From: a virus
DNA length: 29,644 nt
Reading direction: 5' to 3' (one strand)
IMG/VR virus record: IMGVR_UViG_3300030012_003716
Coordinates: 1-29,644 of that record
Shown piece after piece: positions 21,637 through 29,628 of this stretch (position 1 is the stretch's first letter; each line of letters starts with the position of its first letter). A program made the translations under genes and the position numbers. Below the pieces are notes generated by a model. The model was not told the origin of the DNA, made no database searches, and worked only from the letters and a program-made list of their open reading frames with translations.

Positions 21637-23367
21637 CTAGTGATAGTACCAGATGATAAGCCCGTCACCGTTTGACAATGCAGAACCGAAAGTCAAACGA
21701 GCAACACCACCAGATCCACCATTTGCAGATACAGAGAATTCATCCTCGTCTGCTGCAGTGTCTCCGAGTGCTGTCATGTTGCGAAGGTTCAAACCGTTTT
21801 TAAACACAAGAACAGAGTTCAGTGCACCAGCTGGAAGAGCTTGAGCAAGATCGATTGTCGTTGTAGAGTTACCGGAGATTTGTGCTCCTTCTTGTTTGAA
21901 GGTGATACCGAGCTTTGCTGCAGTCACAGAAGAGTCTGCAAGTTTTGCGCTGGTCACACCAGAGTCTGCGAGAGCAGTAGTCCCAACGGCACCAGAAGCG
22001 ATCTTTGCAGATGTTACAGCAGCTGAAGCAATCTTTGCAGAAGATACGGCAGAGTCTGCGATCTTTGCAGAAGATACAGCAGCGTCTACGATCTCAGCAG
22101 TATCGACAGCGTTGTCAGCCATCTTTGCATTTGTGACAGCATCGTCTGCAAGCTTGCTTGTGTTGATTGCAGTAGAAGCGATCTTTGCTGTGCTTACAGC
22201 TCCGTCAGCAATCTTTGCAGTAGCAACAGAAGAATCTGCGAGCTTAGCTTCGATGACAGATGCAGAAGCAAGAGCAGCAGAACCGACAGAACCATCGATG
22301 AGCTCAGCAGCTCCGACAGAGTCGTCAGCCATCTTTGCATTTGAGATTGCATTGTCTGCGATCTTTGCGGACAATACAGCAGAGTCAGCCATCTTTGCGG
22401 ATGTTACGGAACCGTCAGCAAGTTTTGCAGTCGATACTCCTCCGTCTGCGATGGAGATGTCGTCGCCCTGCTTCTGTAAACCGCCTGATACAGTGACGGA
22501 GCCTAACCCGGTAAATCTTTGGAACTGAATTGCAGTGCTGCCCAGAGTCGGAGCTGTGTCATTGATACAGACAAAGCCTTGGTTGTCGAATGTGTTGCCT
22601 TCAAGAGCGAACAAGAATGCGCCCGGAAAGTCGGCTCCGGCATCCATATCTGTAGAGCGAGACATTGCACTGTTTGCACCAGCAAAGACATAAACTCCAT
22701 TGTCCTCGGAATCGTTCTGGCCGATACAGAGAATTCTATCCGAATTAGAAAGATTCACTCCGTCGACACTAGCAGGAGCAGAAGACAGATCGATGTTTGA
22801 TCCAGCTACAACACGGACATTCTCTTTAACAGACAATCCAGCAGCAACAGAATCGACATAGCTCTTATTCGCTGCGTCGTTGGAGTTGGTTGGAGTGCTA
22901 ACTTGAATGCCTCCGCTTGTGTAGTCGTAAGTCGCAGTCAAGTCGATTTTGCTTGCGTCAACAGCGTCTGCAGCGATCTTTGCAGATGTTACTGCTGAGT
23001 CGTTGATCTTTGCTGTTTCGACAGAAGAGCTTGCGAGCTTGGCTGCAGATACAGCAGCGTCTGCGAGCTTAGCAGTCTGGACAGATGCCGCTCCGAGCTT
23101 GGCTGCAGATACAGCTCCGTCTGCGAGCTTTGCTGTGAGCACTGCGCCGTCTGCGAGCTTTGCAGATTCTACAGATGCAGATCCGAGCTTTGCAGCTGTG
23201 ACAGCTCCGTCATTGAGAGCTGCAGTCAATACTGCGGATGATCCGAGCTTGCCTGATGTGATTGCTCCGTCTGTAATTTTTGCTGATGTAACAGCATTAC
23301 TTGCGAGTTTGGCGGCAATAATAGCCGAGTCGACTATCTGACCGCCTTTGATTTGTACTGATCCCAT
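21637..23367 (-). CDS. Decapeptide-repeat fibre protein
   Basis: The 576-residue protein consists of two arrays of a strict 10-residue repeat (consensus like AKLADGAVTS). They span about residues 21-140 (12 units) and about 305-486 (18 units), separated by a globular beta domain (about 141-300, including ANKSYVDSVAAGL). It ends in a small C-terminal beta domain (about 487-576). Such repeats build thin trimeric fibres in phages, often head or tail fibres. Its place between scaffold and capsid genes suggests a head fibre, but a side tail fibre is possible. AGGAG precedes the ATG. The first codons start MGSVQIKGGQIVDSAIIAAK. Confidence 0.75.
   Translation of the reverse strand: MGSVQIKGGQIVDSAIIAAKLASNAVTSAKITDGAITSGKLGSSAVLTAALNDGAVTAAKLGSASVESAKLADGAVLTAKLADGAVSAAKLGAASVQTAKLADAAVSAAKLASSSVETAKINDSAVTSAKIAADAVDASKIDLTATYDYTSGGIQVSTPTNSNDAANKSYVDSVAAGLSVKENVRVVAGSNIDLSSAPASVDGVNLSNSDRILCIGQNDSEDNGVYVFAGANSAMSRSTDMDAGADFPGAFLFALEGNTFDNQGFVCINDTAPTLGSTAIQFQRFTGLGSVTVSGGLQKQGDDISIADGGVSTAKLADGSVTSAKMADSAVLSAKIADNAISNAKMADDSVGAAELIDGSVGSAALASASVIEAKLADSSVATAKIADGAVSTAKIASTAINTSKLADDAVTNAKMADNAVDTAEIVDAAVSSAKIADSAVSSAKIASAAVTSAKIASGAVGTTALADSGVTSAKLADSSVTAAKLGITFKQEGAQISGNSTTTIDLAQALPAGALNSVLVFKNGLNLRNMTALGDTAADEDEFSVSANGGSGGVARLTFGSALSNGDGLIIWYYH
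21880..22430. repeat. 30-bp coding repeat array (second protein array)
   Basis: Within the fibre gene the DNA has a 30-base period (for example GATCTTTGCAGA.. and GTCTGC.. elements) matching the ten-residue repeat. The units are diverged, so the array is old and kept at protein level. A second array with the same period lies at about 22950-23310. Confidence 0.7.
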
Positions 23368-23425
23368 GAGAGATACTCCTATATAGGTTTGATGTTAAAC
23401 ACGTGTCTGTAGTCTCCAGAAACTG

Positions 23426-23644
23426 TTAACTTGATGCGATATAATCGACAGTGAGAAAATCTCCTGTTTCGGGAGTGAAATCTGTCGTTGTGAATGTCGT
23501 TGAGTTATGCTCACTAAACGTTTCTCCTTCCACTTGTCGGACACCATTATAGTATACACGAAGTGATCCCGCTTGATAATTTTCGGGAAGTGTGAAAGAC
23601 GTATTTGAGCCGTTACATTGAGAAGATAGATCCGCTTGTTTCAT
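23426..23644 (-). CDS. Small beta-sandwich-like protein (72 aa)
   Basis: The 72-residue product begins MKQADLSSQCNGSNTSFTLP and contains LRVYYNGVRQVEGETFSEHN and GDFLTVDYI. This pattern, a strand followed by VYYNGVR, is common in small fibre-tip or head decoration domains of phages. The very strong AAGGAGGAGAGACG site fixes the ATG at 23644, not a GTG at 23695. It sits directly before the repeat fibre gene and may be a fibre tip or partner. Similarity with the C terminus of the fibre (VLVFKNGLNL) supports a common fold. Confidence 0.65.
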   Translation of the reverse strand: MKQADLSSQCNGSNTSFTLPENYQAGSLRVYYNGVRQVEGETFSEHNSTTFTTTDFTPETGDFLTVDYIASS

Positions 23645-23696
23645 CGTCTCTCCTCCTTCTCCAGACTCGTTGATAAAAAATGCAAAGCGGAACACA

Positions 23697-24008
23697 CTAG
23701 AGCTCCTCTAATATGACAGATACTTCAGCTGTTCCCGTTTTTGATGCAACAAAGATTGACTCTGGGCGATTCTTTCCTCGTCCAAGTCTGAGAACAACAT
23801 AGTTGGATGATGGGACTGTCATCTTATTCGATGGAATCGCTCCGCCATCTGTCGCGCCATTACGACAGACAAAGATCTCTTTTCCAGTAGAGCCGAGACT
23901 GATTTGTGTCGCCGGAGATGGAAGAAGAATCTCTGTTGTAGTCGAGTCATTCGCCGTGAAATTATGGAAAGCTGGGTACACGTTTAGATTTCGAAGATCT
24001 TCGCTCAT
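23697..24008 (-). CDS. Small beta-rich head-module protein (103 aa)
   Basis: The 103-residue protein begins MSEDLRNLNVYPAFHNFTAN and has a repeating strand pattern with Thr/Ser/Gly turns, as in capsid decoration proteins. CGGAGACAATC precedes the ATG, which overlaps the stop of the scaffold-like gene (ATGA). Position next to scaffold and fibre genes suggests a decoration or virion surface role. No family recognised. Confidence 0.6.
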   Translation of the reverse strand: MSEDLRNLNVYPAFHNFTANDSTTTEILLPSPATQISLGSTGKEIFVCRNGATDGGAIPSNKMTVPSSNYVVLRLGRGKNRPESIFVASKTGTAEVSVILEEL

Positions 24009-24676
24009 GATTGTCTCCGGTTGCGATTCTTCCAAGCTTGCATAACCTTGTCTCGATTCGCTGCATAAAACTCTGGATCTTTCAAAGCACGGTCAAGAAA
24101 GCCCGGACTATCAGGAGCCGGAACCGCTCCGACATTTGCTCGCGGAGCTGCTGCTGTTGGCTGCTCGTATGATTCTTGGTATTCTTGGTATCCTGCATTT
24201 TCATTCGTCTCCGGTAGCTCTTGGACTTGCTCATTATCTTCTCCAATCATCTTCAACGCTTGAAGGTGTGGACGGATTGTAATTGGTGCAGATTCTGGAC
24301 TCTCCACTTGTTGATCAAGCCACTCTGAAAGAGTTTGACGCTCCTTGTCACTCTTGCCTCTTTGCGATCGCTCAAAGGACCATTCTATGGCTTCAACAAG
24401 ATCAGGATCTGTCAGTCCATGTTTTGATATAGATTGATAACGAGAGAATCTTTGCTCTGAACTTTGCAGCTTTGTCTGCATGTCTGCAAGCTGCTGATTC
24501 AGAATGTCTACAGATGACATTGCTTTTTCTGCCTTCTCGAGTCTGCTCTGTGCTTCTTGCAGTGCTTTCTCGGCTGTCGTTGCTCTACTGGCAACCTTCC
24601 CGATTCTCTCTTTGATGATGTTTTCCATCTCGGATTTTAGGACATATACTCGTCCTTCGTTTTCAATCTCTGTCAT
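24005..24676 (-). CDS. Capsid scaffold-like protein
   Basis: The 223-residue acidic protein has an N-terminal coiled coil (about 10-80, with KALQEAQSRLEKAEKAM), a Pro/Glu/Gln-rich middle and a short basic C-terminal helix (DKVMQAWKNRNRRQS). This is the classic arrangement of phage scaffolding proteins, which bind the capsid through a C-terminal positive helix. The shared leader AGGAGACTACA precedes the ATG. It follows the portal gene with a 17-base gap. No separate prohead protease is visible in the head module, so the scaffold may leave intact or be cut by an unrecognised enzyme. Confidence 0.7.
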   Translation of the reverse strand: MTEIENEGRVYVLKSEMENIIKERIGKVASRATTAEKALQEAQSRLEKAEKAMSSVDILNQQLADMQTKLQSSEQRFSRYQSISKHGLTDPDLVEAIEWSFERSQRGKSDKERQTLSEWLDQQVESPESAPITIRPHLQALKMIGEDNEQVQELPETNENAGYQEYQESYEQPTAAAPRANVGAVPAPDSPGFLDRALKDPEFYAANRDKVMQAWKNRNRRQS

Positions 24677-24693
24677 TGTAGTCTCCTATGTTA

Positions 24694-26157
24694 TTAGATT
24701 GCGTATTGTGCTCTTTCAGCTCGGATTCTCTCCAGCTCTTGCTTTGCTTCGATTGGGTCCAGATCTGGATTCATAATCTGCATTGCATCGACTGGTGAGA
24801 TAAGTCCTGCGCTTAATTTTTGGATGATGTCTTCTCGTTGTGCTCGCATCTCTTCCGGGGAGAGTCCAAGCGGAGTATATACGACTCTGTATCCTGTCTC
24901 TGGAAGATTGGCATTCAAAAACCGATTGCAGAGCATCGCACACTTGGAGAGCATCTCTTCGTCTGCTCGGCGGAATACAGGAGCATATCTTCTTTGTGCT
25001 TCTCTTTGTCCGTCTCTGGAGATTGATAGCGCATATCCGCTTCTTGGATCTCCGCTTTGTCTCAGCACTTCGGAAGAGATGCCCGCAGCTGTCGCTACAC
25101 GATACTCGTATTTTGCTATACTCTCGAGAAGTCTCTCTGGATCGGCATATGTAAAAGAACCGATGAGCGGTTGTCCTTGCATGTCTGGATCGGATTGAAA
25201 CATCAAAATTGAGCTTGGATCGGTAGAGATAGCAGATCTTCTTCCTGTCAAGTCTCCCTCGAGCTGAGAGAGTCCTGCAATATGTAGTCCGGCGACATAT
25301 TTTTGCGGCCATGAATTATCCCTCACGCAATGGACATAGAATGAGAAGAGGACTGCTGCTGTCAAAGAACCATAAGCGAGCTGTGACGCATCAAAAGCGT
25401 TAAATAACTGTCCCGTCTTCTCGGCATGATACAAGACGACTGGAAGAAATGGGACGCCTTGTTTGCTTCGATAGGGATAATCGTTTCCGCGCATTGCTTC
25501 GTGCCCCATATACATCTCCGACATATCTTTTCCGATTCCTCCGTCCGGCTTTGCCTCAAACATACCAAACATGGGATTATCAAAATCGCGTATATCCAAA
25601 ATGTCCCAAACCCAAACGGCCTCACCTGTCTCCGCGTGCATTCTCAATCGTAGCTCTTGATAATACAAAGGGATGTCTGGAGCATCTGCTGAAGCTGCGC
25701 AGATGACAAAGTCTGGAGAGATGCAACGAAAAGACAAACCCGGTACGCGTGCAATACCTGCAGGATGATGAGGAGCAACATCGACTCGGACGAACATCTC
25801 ACGGATACCGAGCGTCATCTGTTGGACCTTTTGCATCATCTGGAAGTATCCTGCCTTTGTCACAAAACCATCGCGCCCGACGAGCGCAGAGATGTCTCCG
25901 TCTCCGGTTATGTTCGGCTCTGAATGATACAGCATCGCAAGCTGTCTTGTAACTTGTTCGATTGCACAGCTGCTCAAGTCAGAAGGCCCAAGAGCCTCCC
26001 TTCTGTCTGTTGGCAGATGTCGGAGGAGCTCGTCTTCAAGGTCCTGCTCCCATAGGCCCGTCAAGAGCCGTCTCCGCAGTCCTGAGTGTTGCCAACGTCT
26101 TTCGTCTGTGTCTGTCGGAGCTTGTGGTTTCGGCGGTACGTTGTTCAAATACATCAT
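24694..26157 (-). CDS. Portal protein
   Basis: The 487-residue protein is in the portal position, between TerL and the scaffold. It has a helical N-terminal region (LRRRLLTGLWEQDLEDELLR), a long alpha/beta wing region, and a C-terminal helical portion ending with IMNPDLDPIEAKQELERIRA, a segment typical of phage portals (the M/NPDxDPxEAxxELERI motif). AAAGGTG precedes the tandem ATGs. It would form the dodecameric vertex ring through which terminase pumps DNA. Its start lies two bases from the TerL stop. Confidence 0.85.
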   Translation of the reverse strand: MMYLNNVPPKPQAPTDTDERRWQHSGLRRRLLTGLWEQDLEDELLRHLPTDRREALGPSDLSSCAIEQVTRQLAMLYHSEPNITGDGDISALVGRDGFVTKAGYFQMMQKVQQMTLGIREMFVRVDVAPHHPAGIARVPGLSFRCISPDFVICAASADAPDIPLYYQELRLRMHAETGEAVWVWDILDIRDFDNPMFGMFEAKPDGGIGKDMSEMYMGHEAMRGNDYPYRSKQGVPFLPVVLYHAEKTGQLFNAFDASQLAYGSLTAAVLFSFYVHCVRDNSWPQKYVAGLHIAGLSQLEGDLTGRRSAISTDPSSILMFQSDPDMQGQPLIGSFTYADPERLLESIAKYEYRVATAAGISSEVLRQSGDPRSGYALSISRDGQREAQRRYAPVFRRADEEMLSKCAMLCNRFLNANLPETGYRVVYTPLGLSPEEMRAQREDIIQKLSAGLISPVDAMQIMNPDLDPIEAKQELERIRAERAQYAI

Positions 26158-26158
26158 A

Positions 26159-27580
26159 TTAGTACACCTTTATTTTTTGTGGAATCATTGGTCTGTAATC
26201 GAGGACAGGAAGCAGTCCGTATCTGAGCGCATCGATCGCATGCTGATCGGCATCTCTAGATCTTGCTGACTGGGTTCTCTTCATGGTCCATCTCTGAATT
26301 GATCGAATTGTCTGCGTGCATTCTGGTCTGATCCAGAAGTGCTTTCTTGATTGTATCGCATGCAATATACTAGCACCAAAATAAACGCTATGTCTTCCCT
26401 TTCTTGCTTTGCGTATCGTAAAGGGTAGACCGCGCGGAGGATAGCCGAGGATACTTTCGAAGGCTCTCATTAACATAATGTTACTCATGCGATACTGATC
26501 GCGTCCTCTGTGCTCTCCGTCTCCGGTCCAGATGGCTAGATTTGGATCAACGCCATGCTTTTTCAGCATCTCCAGAATTGCCTGTGCATGATGCTCTGGT
26601 GGAGCTTGTCCCGATGTGTATTCTCCGAGCACAAAGACTCTCGGATTTTGCGCATCTCGCATATCGACACAAGACACGACAGCTACTTGAGAACCTGGAT
26701 TGGAGCCGTGATCAATGCCGACACAGAATCGATAGTCTCCTCCTCTTGGGACTGGTTGCGAGCTGATCATATCTTCAGTGAAGTTCTCGAAGACGACTCC
26801 AATTGGAGCAACATCAAAAGAACCGTTGATTCTGGCTTCTCTGTCGTAGGGAAGATATGCTTCTGTGATCTTGTCGATCTGCTCTTGTGATAGCAGGAAT
26901 CCTTTCGGGAGTCCGATCGGAGTCGTTGCGTCTACTGTCAAAGGAGCACGATGAGCAGAGATCAATCCTCTGTCAATCATCTCTTTGATATATGTTACGT
27001 CTACGCCGCCGACAGGAGTGAGCGAGATTGCGACTGTGCCCCTTTTGCCTCCTGCGCCTCCTCGCGAAGTACGCGCGACAAGCTCGTTAAAAGTCGACTG
27101 ATCGACAGGCTCATCGATGCAGACCAGATTTGCAGTAGCCGAGGCTAGCCCGAGTCCCTGTCCTGCCGTCTTGATTCGAATCAAAGATCCGTTGCGGAAC
27201 TTACAAAGCGGTGCTAATCCACGGAAGCCGCGTCCGCGGATGAACTCACAAGAAGGATCAAGTTCTTCTTTCGGGATCATGTCATAGAGCTTCTGTTGTA
27301 TCGTCCGAGATTGCTCGTGACTGTGGGTGATTAACCAAGCCTCGATTGGTGGTGGGTCTGTCTTGTAATATGGATGTCTACCAAGACAATGATACAGCAG
27401 GAGAGCGCATGTGGCTAGCGTCTTGCCGACTTGGTTGCCGCCTATCAAGGCTTTGATTGGAGCCTTGTCTGCAAGATAATCTCGTTGTGGTGGTGTTGGA
27501 GAGAAGTATCTAAGCGGATCATTCTCTGCTCTTTTTCGCAACCATGCAAGACGTTGTGCCATTCCTCCGAGACTGTTCAT
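26159..27580 (-). CDS. terL: Terminase large subunit
   Basis: This 473-residue ATPase-nuclease packages DNA into the head. Walker A is GGNQVGKT (47-54), Walker B is ANLVCIDEP (150-158) with the catalytic Glu, and the nuclease domain begins with VGIDHGS (287-293) and holds DGEHRG (354-359). The C-terminal segment SRDADQHAIDALRYGL is typical of this enzyme. CTGGAGACGAAA precedes the ATG, which overlaps the stop of the previous gene (ATGA). With TerS and cos-like ends it makes a cos-type packaging module. Confidence 0.93.
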   Translation of the reverse strand: MNSLGGMAQRLAWLRKRAENDPLRYFSPTPPQRDYLADKAPIKALIGGNQVGKTLATCALLLYHCLGRHPYYKTDPPPIEAWLITHSHEQSRTIQQKLYDMIPKEELDPSCEFIRGRGFRGLAPLCKFRNGSLIRIKTAGQGLGLASATANLVCIDEPVDQSTFNELVARTSRGGAGGKRGTVAISLTPVGGVDVTYIKEMIDRGLISAHRAPLTVDATTPIGLPKGFLLSQEQIDKITEAYLPYDREARINGSFDVAPIGVVFENFTEDMISSQPVPRGGDYRFCVGIDHGSNPGSQVAVVSCVDMRDAQNPRVFVLGEYTSGQAPPEHHAQAILEMLKKHGVDPNLAIWTGDGEHRGRDQYRMSNIMLMRAFESILGYPPRGLPFTIRKARKGRHSVYFGASILHAIQSRKHFWIRPECTQTIRSIQRWTMKRTQSARSRDADQHAIDALRYGLLPVLDYRPMIPQKIKVY

Positions 27581-27942
27581 TTTCGTCTCCAGAATAGATC
27601 AGAACAAAGACTTCCTTCTCCTTGCTCGTTGCAATAGTCTATCATTGTTATTGTATTCTGGATGTTCGAAATCTCTTCGCATTGCTTGCCAGATGTCTGC
27701 GAGTCGATCCCTCTTGAATATACGAGGCATGTCATCTCTCTACAAAGAAGCAGTCCTTCTTGTGTCTTCGTCTGCTCTGGATTGCAGATCTCTTTGATGA
27801 CATCCAAGTCTGTGAGCTGCTTAATTACTTCTTGTTGTTTCGTTGCTGTCGTGTCTTCGATTGTCGGCTTCTTCTCGAGTGCTTTCGCTCCTCCGACTCC
27901 CAACAGAACACCGATCAAACCTGCTAAAATAATCTCTACCAT
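27577..27942 (-). CDS. Membrane-anchored Cys-rich protein, spanin-like candidate
   Basis: The 121-residue product has an N-terminal hydrophobic segment (MVEIILAGLIGVLLGVGGAK), a charged helix (about 25-45) and a C-terminal part with six cysteines, suggesting an exported disulfide-bonded domain held to the inner membrane. Candidate roles are an i-spanin-like lysis protein or a superinfection exclusion protein. Its place in the packaging module, not the lysis module, is unusual. An alternative start 45 bases upstream has a close AAGGAGA. The chosen start has AAAGGA about ten bases before it and yields a cleaner signal-anchor. Confidence 0.5.
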   Translation of the reverse strand: MVEIILAGLIGVLLGVGGAKALEKKPTIEDTTATKQQEVIKQLTDLDVIKEICNPEQTKTQEGLLLCREMTCLVYSRGIDSQTSGKQCEEISNIQNTITMIDYCNEQGEGSLCSDLFWRRK

Positions 27943-28247
27943 TTGCTTTGATTCCTTTCGTTGATTCTTTGGATGCATTGGGTCCATGAGTCTCCTTCCA
28001 TGTCAAAGACGAGCTTGATGTCTTCGGGTTGTAATAACCTGTCTTTGATGATTGCTGCAATTAGATCGTCGACTTGTGGAGCTGTCACTGTCTGCTTGTA
28101 TATATGAAGATAGTTACGGAGCGTTATTTTGTCTTTGTCTAGTTCCATCGTCAGCGCAGACACTTGTGCATTCTTCGTCGCGACCTTATCGAGCATGTAC
28201 AGGATTTGACCTTCGAGTGTTGTGACATCAAGATCGACGATTCTCAT
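27936..28247 (-). CDS. Small helical hypothetical protein (103 aa)
   Basis: The 103-residue protein begins MRIVDLDVTTLEGQILYMLD and is mostly helical, with an acidic C-terminal half ending in ERNQSKW. GGAG is six bases before the ATG, itself close behind the methylase stop. No family recognised. It lies between methylase and membrane-anchored protein in the packaging operon; no function can be assigned. Confidence 0.6.
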   Translation of the reverse strand: MRIVDLDVTTLEGQILYMLDKVATKNAQVSALTMELDKDKITLRNYLHIYKQTVTAPQVDDLIAAIIKDRLLQPEDIKLVFDMEGDSWTQCIQRINERNQSKW

Positions 28248-28248
28248 A

Positions 28249-28920
28249 TCATGCTCCAAAAAGAGAGAGCTGTCTTTGATGCTGTCTCAGTCTCTCTTGT
28301 GCTTTGTCAAAGTATTCTGTATCAAGCTCATAGCCGACAAAGTCGAATCCTAAGTCATGAGCTGCGAGAGCTGAAGAACCGGAGCCGAGATGCGTGTCAA
28401 GAATCTTGTCTCCTGATTGTGCGTACTTCTGCAAGAGCCAAAGATATAGAGCAACAGGTTTTTGTGTCGGATGAATTCGTATTTCTTTGTTTTTCATATT
28501 CTGTTGAATCATTCCGTGCCATGTATATTTAATCATACGAACGCCAGATTTAAAAGAAGTGTAGGCTAACTCACAATCTGAGTATTTATTGTCACCATTA
28601 TTTTTATTCCAAACCACCCAACAAGAAGAATTACAATTTGGTATTGATTCTATAAAGTGATTGGCTCCAAAAATTATTTGATTTTTTGATACTCTTTGTA
28701 ACTCTAAAAAATATTCTTTTTTTGGAGATGAGTTATCCCAATTTGATGATTTGTATAATCCGCTTATAGCTTTACTTTTTCCAGTTTGAGTTCCTGTCCT
28801 CATAAATGATTTTGTTGAAGCTCCTATTCCATAAGGAGGATCAACGATTGCAAGATCAAACTCGTTATCTCTCATCTCTCGCATAGCGTCAAGACAGTCT
28901 TGATTATAGAGTCGTATCAT
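28249..28920 (-). CDS. DNA adenine methyltransferase-like (DPPYG)
   Basis: This 223-residue DNA methylase has the catalytic DPPYG motif at residues 27-31 and HPTQKP at 150-155. The AdoMet site is LDTHLGSGSS at 174-183, a known variant of DPFxGSG in phage orphan methylases. An N6-adenine specificity is likely. AAGAAGG precedes the ATG, directly behind the TerS stop. The middle of the gene (about 28480-28780) is richer in A and T than its flanks, a sign of transfer. Its placement between TerS and TerL suggests a possible link to packaging or cos modification. The first codons match the other methylase at 3243-3986. Confidence 0.85.
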   Translation of the reverse strand: MIRLYNQDCLDAMREMRDNEFDLAIVDPPYGIGASTKSFMRTGTQTGKSKAISGLYKSSNWDNSSPKKEYFLELQRVSKNQIIFGANHFIESIPNCNSSCWVVWNKNNGDNKYSDCELAYTSFKSGVRMIKYTWHGMIQQNMKNKEIRIHPTQKPVALYLWLLQKYAQSGDKILDTHLGSGSSALAAHDLGFDFVGYELDTEYFDKAQERLRQHQRQLSLFGA

Positions 28921-28921
28921 A

Positions 28922-29581
28922 TCAGGCCTTCTTGAGTGCAACGACATTGGAGCCGACAAGACTGTGCAGATCAGCTTGCACTCTTTGTCTCAGAATCGGA
29001 GGAAGTGCAATAATCGTATTCACAATCTCAGACATGAGCTGCTCGTCTGTCATTCTCTCATGTGCGTCGACTGCTCCCTCTTCTGCGTCATATGCTTTCA
29101 AGGCTTGCATCATTGTCACGAGTTGTCTCTGGAGTGCCGCGTATGCCTGCCATGAGCCGGAATCCTTTGCTTTTGTCATGGATTGCTTGAGCTCAGAGAT
29201 TTGTATGGTCAACATGGTTCGGTAATCAAGAGAGTCGGCTCTGTTCTGTGTCTCTTCTTCGGCTTCGGGGATTGCATGTTGTGCATCGTTCTTGTATCCA
29301 TGTCTCCGGGAGAGCAACCACATTGCAGACTTGACATCTCCTTCTGTTATGGAATGATTGATCGTCTCTAGTGCTGTCATTGCTGCATGAGCGTCTGCAG
29401 CTCTGACATTTTCTGCGAAGGTCTTGAATAATTTTTGCGCTCTTGGCTGCTCTCCTTTCGCAATCCATTTGTAAATTGTCGACCGCCCGACTCCGGCAAC
29501 GTCTGCCGCAATCTGCATCGTCGCGCCAGCTCTGAGCGCTTTTATGATTTTGTCTTGTGCTGTTTTAAGTTTTTGGCTCAT
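28922..29581 (-). CDS. terS: Terminase small subunit
   Basis: The 219-residue protein has an N-terminal helix-turn-helix (about 20-42, QIAADVAGVGRSTIYKWIAK) for DNA recognition, a helical middle containing SAMWLLSRRHGYK (typical of TerS-like proteins), and a C-terminal oligomerisation-like region (about 120-219). It would bind the cos site, which starts about 50 bases upstream, and load TerL. TTGGAGACTACA directly precedes the ATG, the longest copy of the shared leader and a perfect complement of the capsid-terminator loop. First gene of the late transcript. Confidence 0.82.
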   Translation of the reverse strand: MSQKLKTAQDKIIKALRAGATMQIAADVAGVGRSTIYKWIAKGEQPRAQKLFKTFAENVRAADAHAAMTALETINHSITEGDVKSAMWLLSRRHGYKNDAQHAIPEAEEETQNRADSLDYRTMLTIQISELKQSMTKAKDSGSWQAYAALQRQLVTMMQALKAYDAEEGAVDAHERMTDEQLMSEIVNTIIALPPILRQRVQADLHSLVGSNVVALKKA

Positions 29582-29628
29582 GTAGTCTCCAATATTTTTT
29601 GAAAAAAATCTGCACGTTTCTCTAAAAG

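Noticed and set aside
21896-22528. 210-codon plus-strand frame rich in Ala, Ser and Thr
   Set aside because: It is the antisense image of the decapeptide repeats of the fibre gene and shows only their periodicity.
21880-23310. CRISPR-like regular 30-bp repeats
   Set aside because: The repeats are coding, diverged, gapless and in frame with a ten-residue protein unit. There are no spacers.
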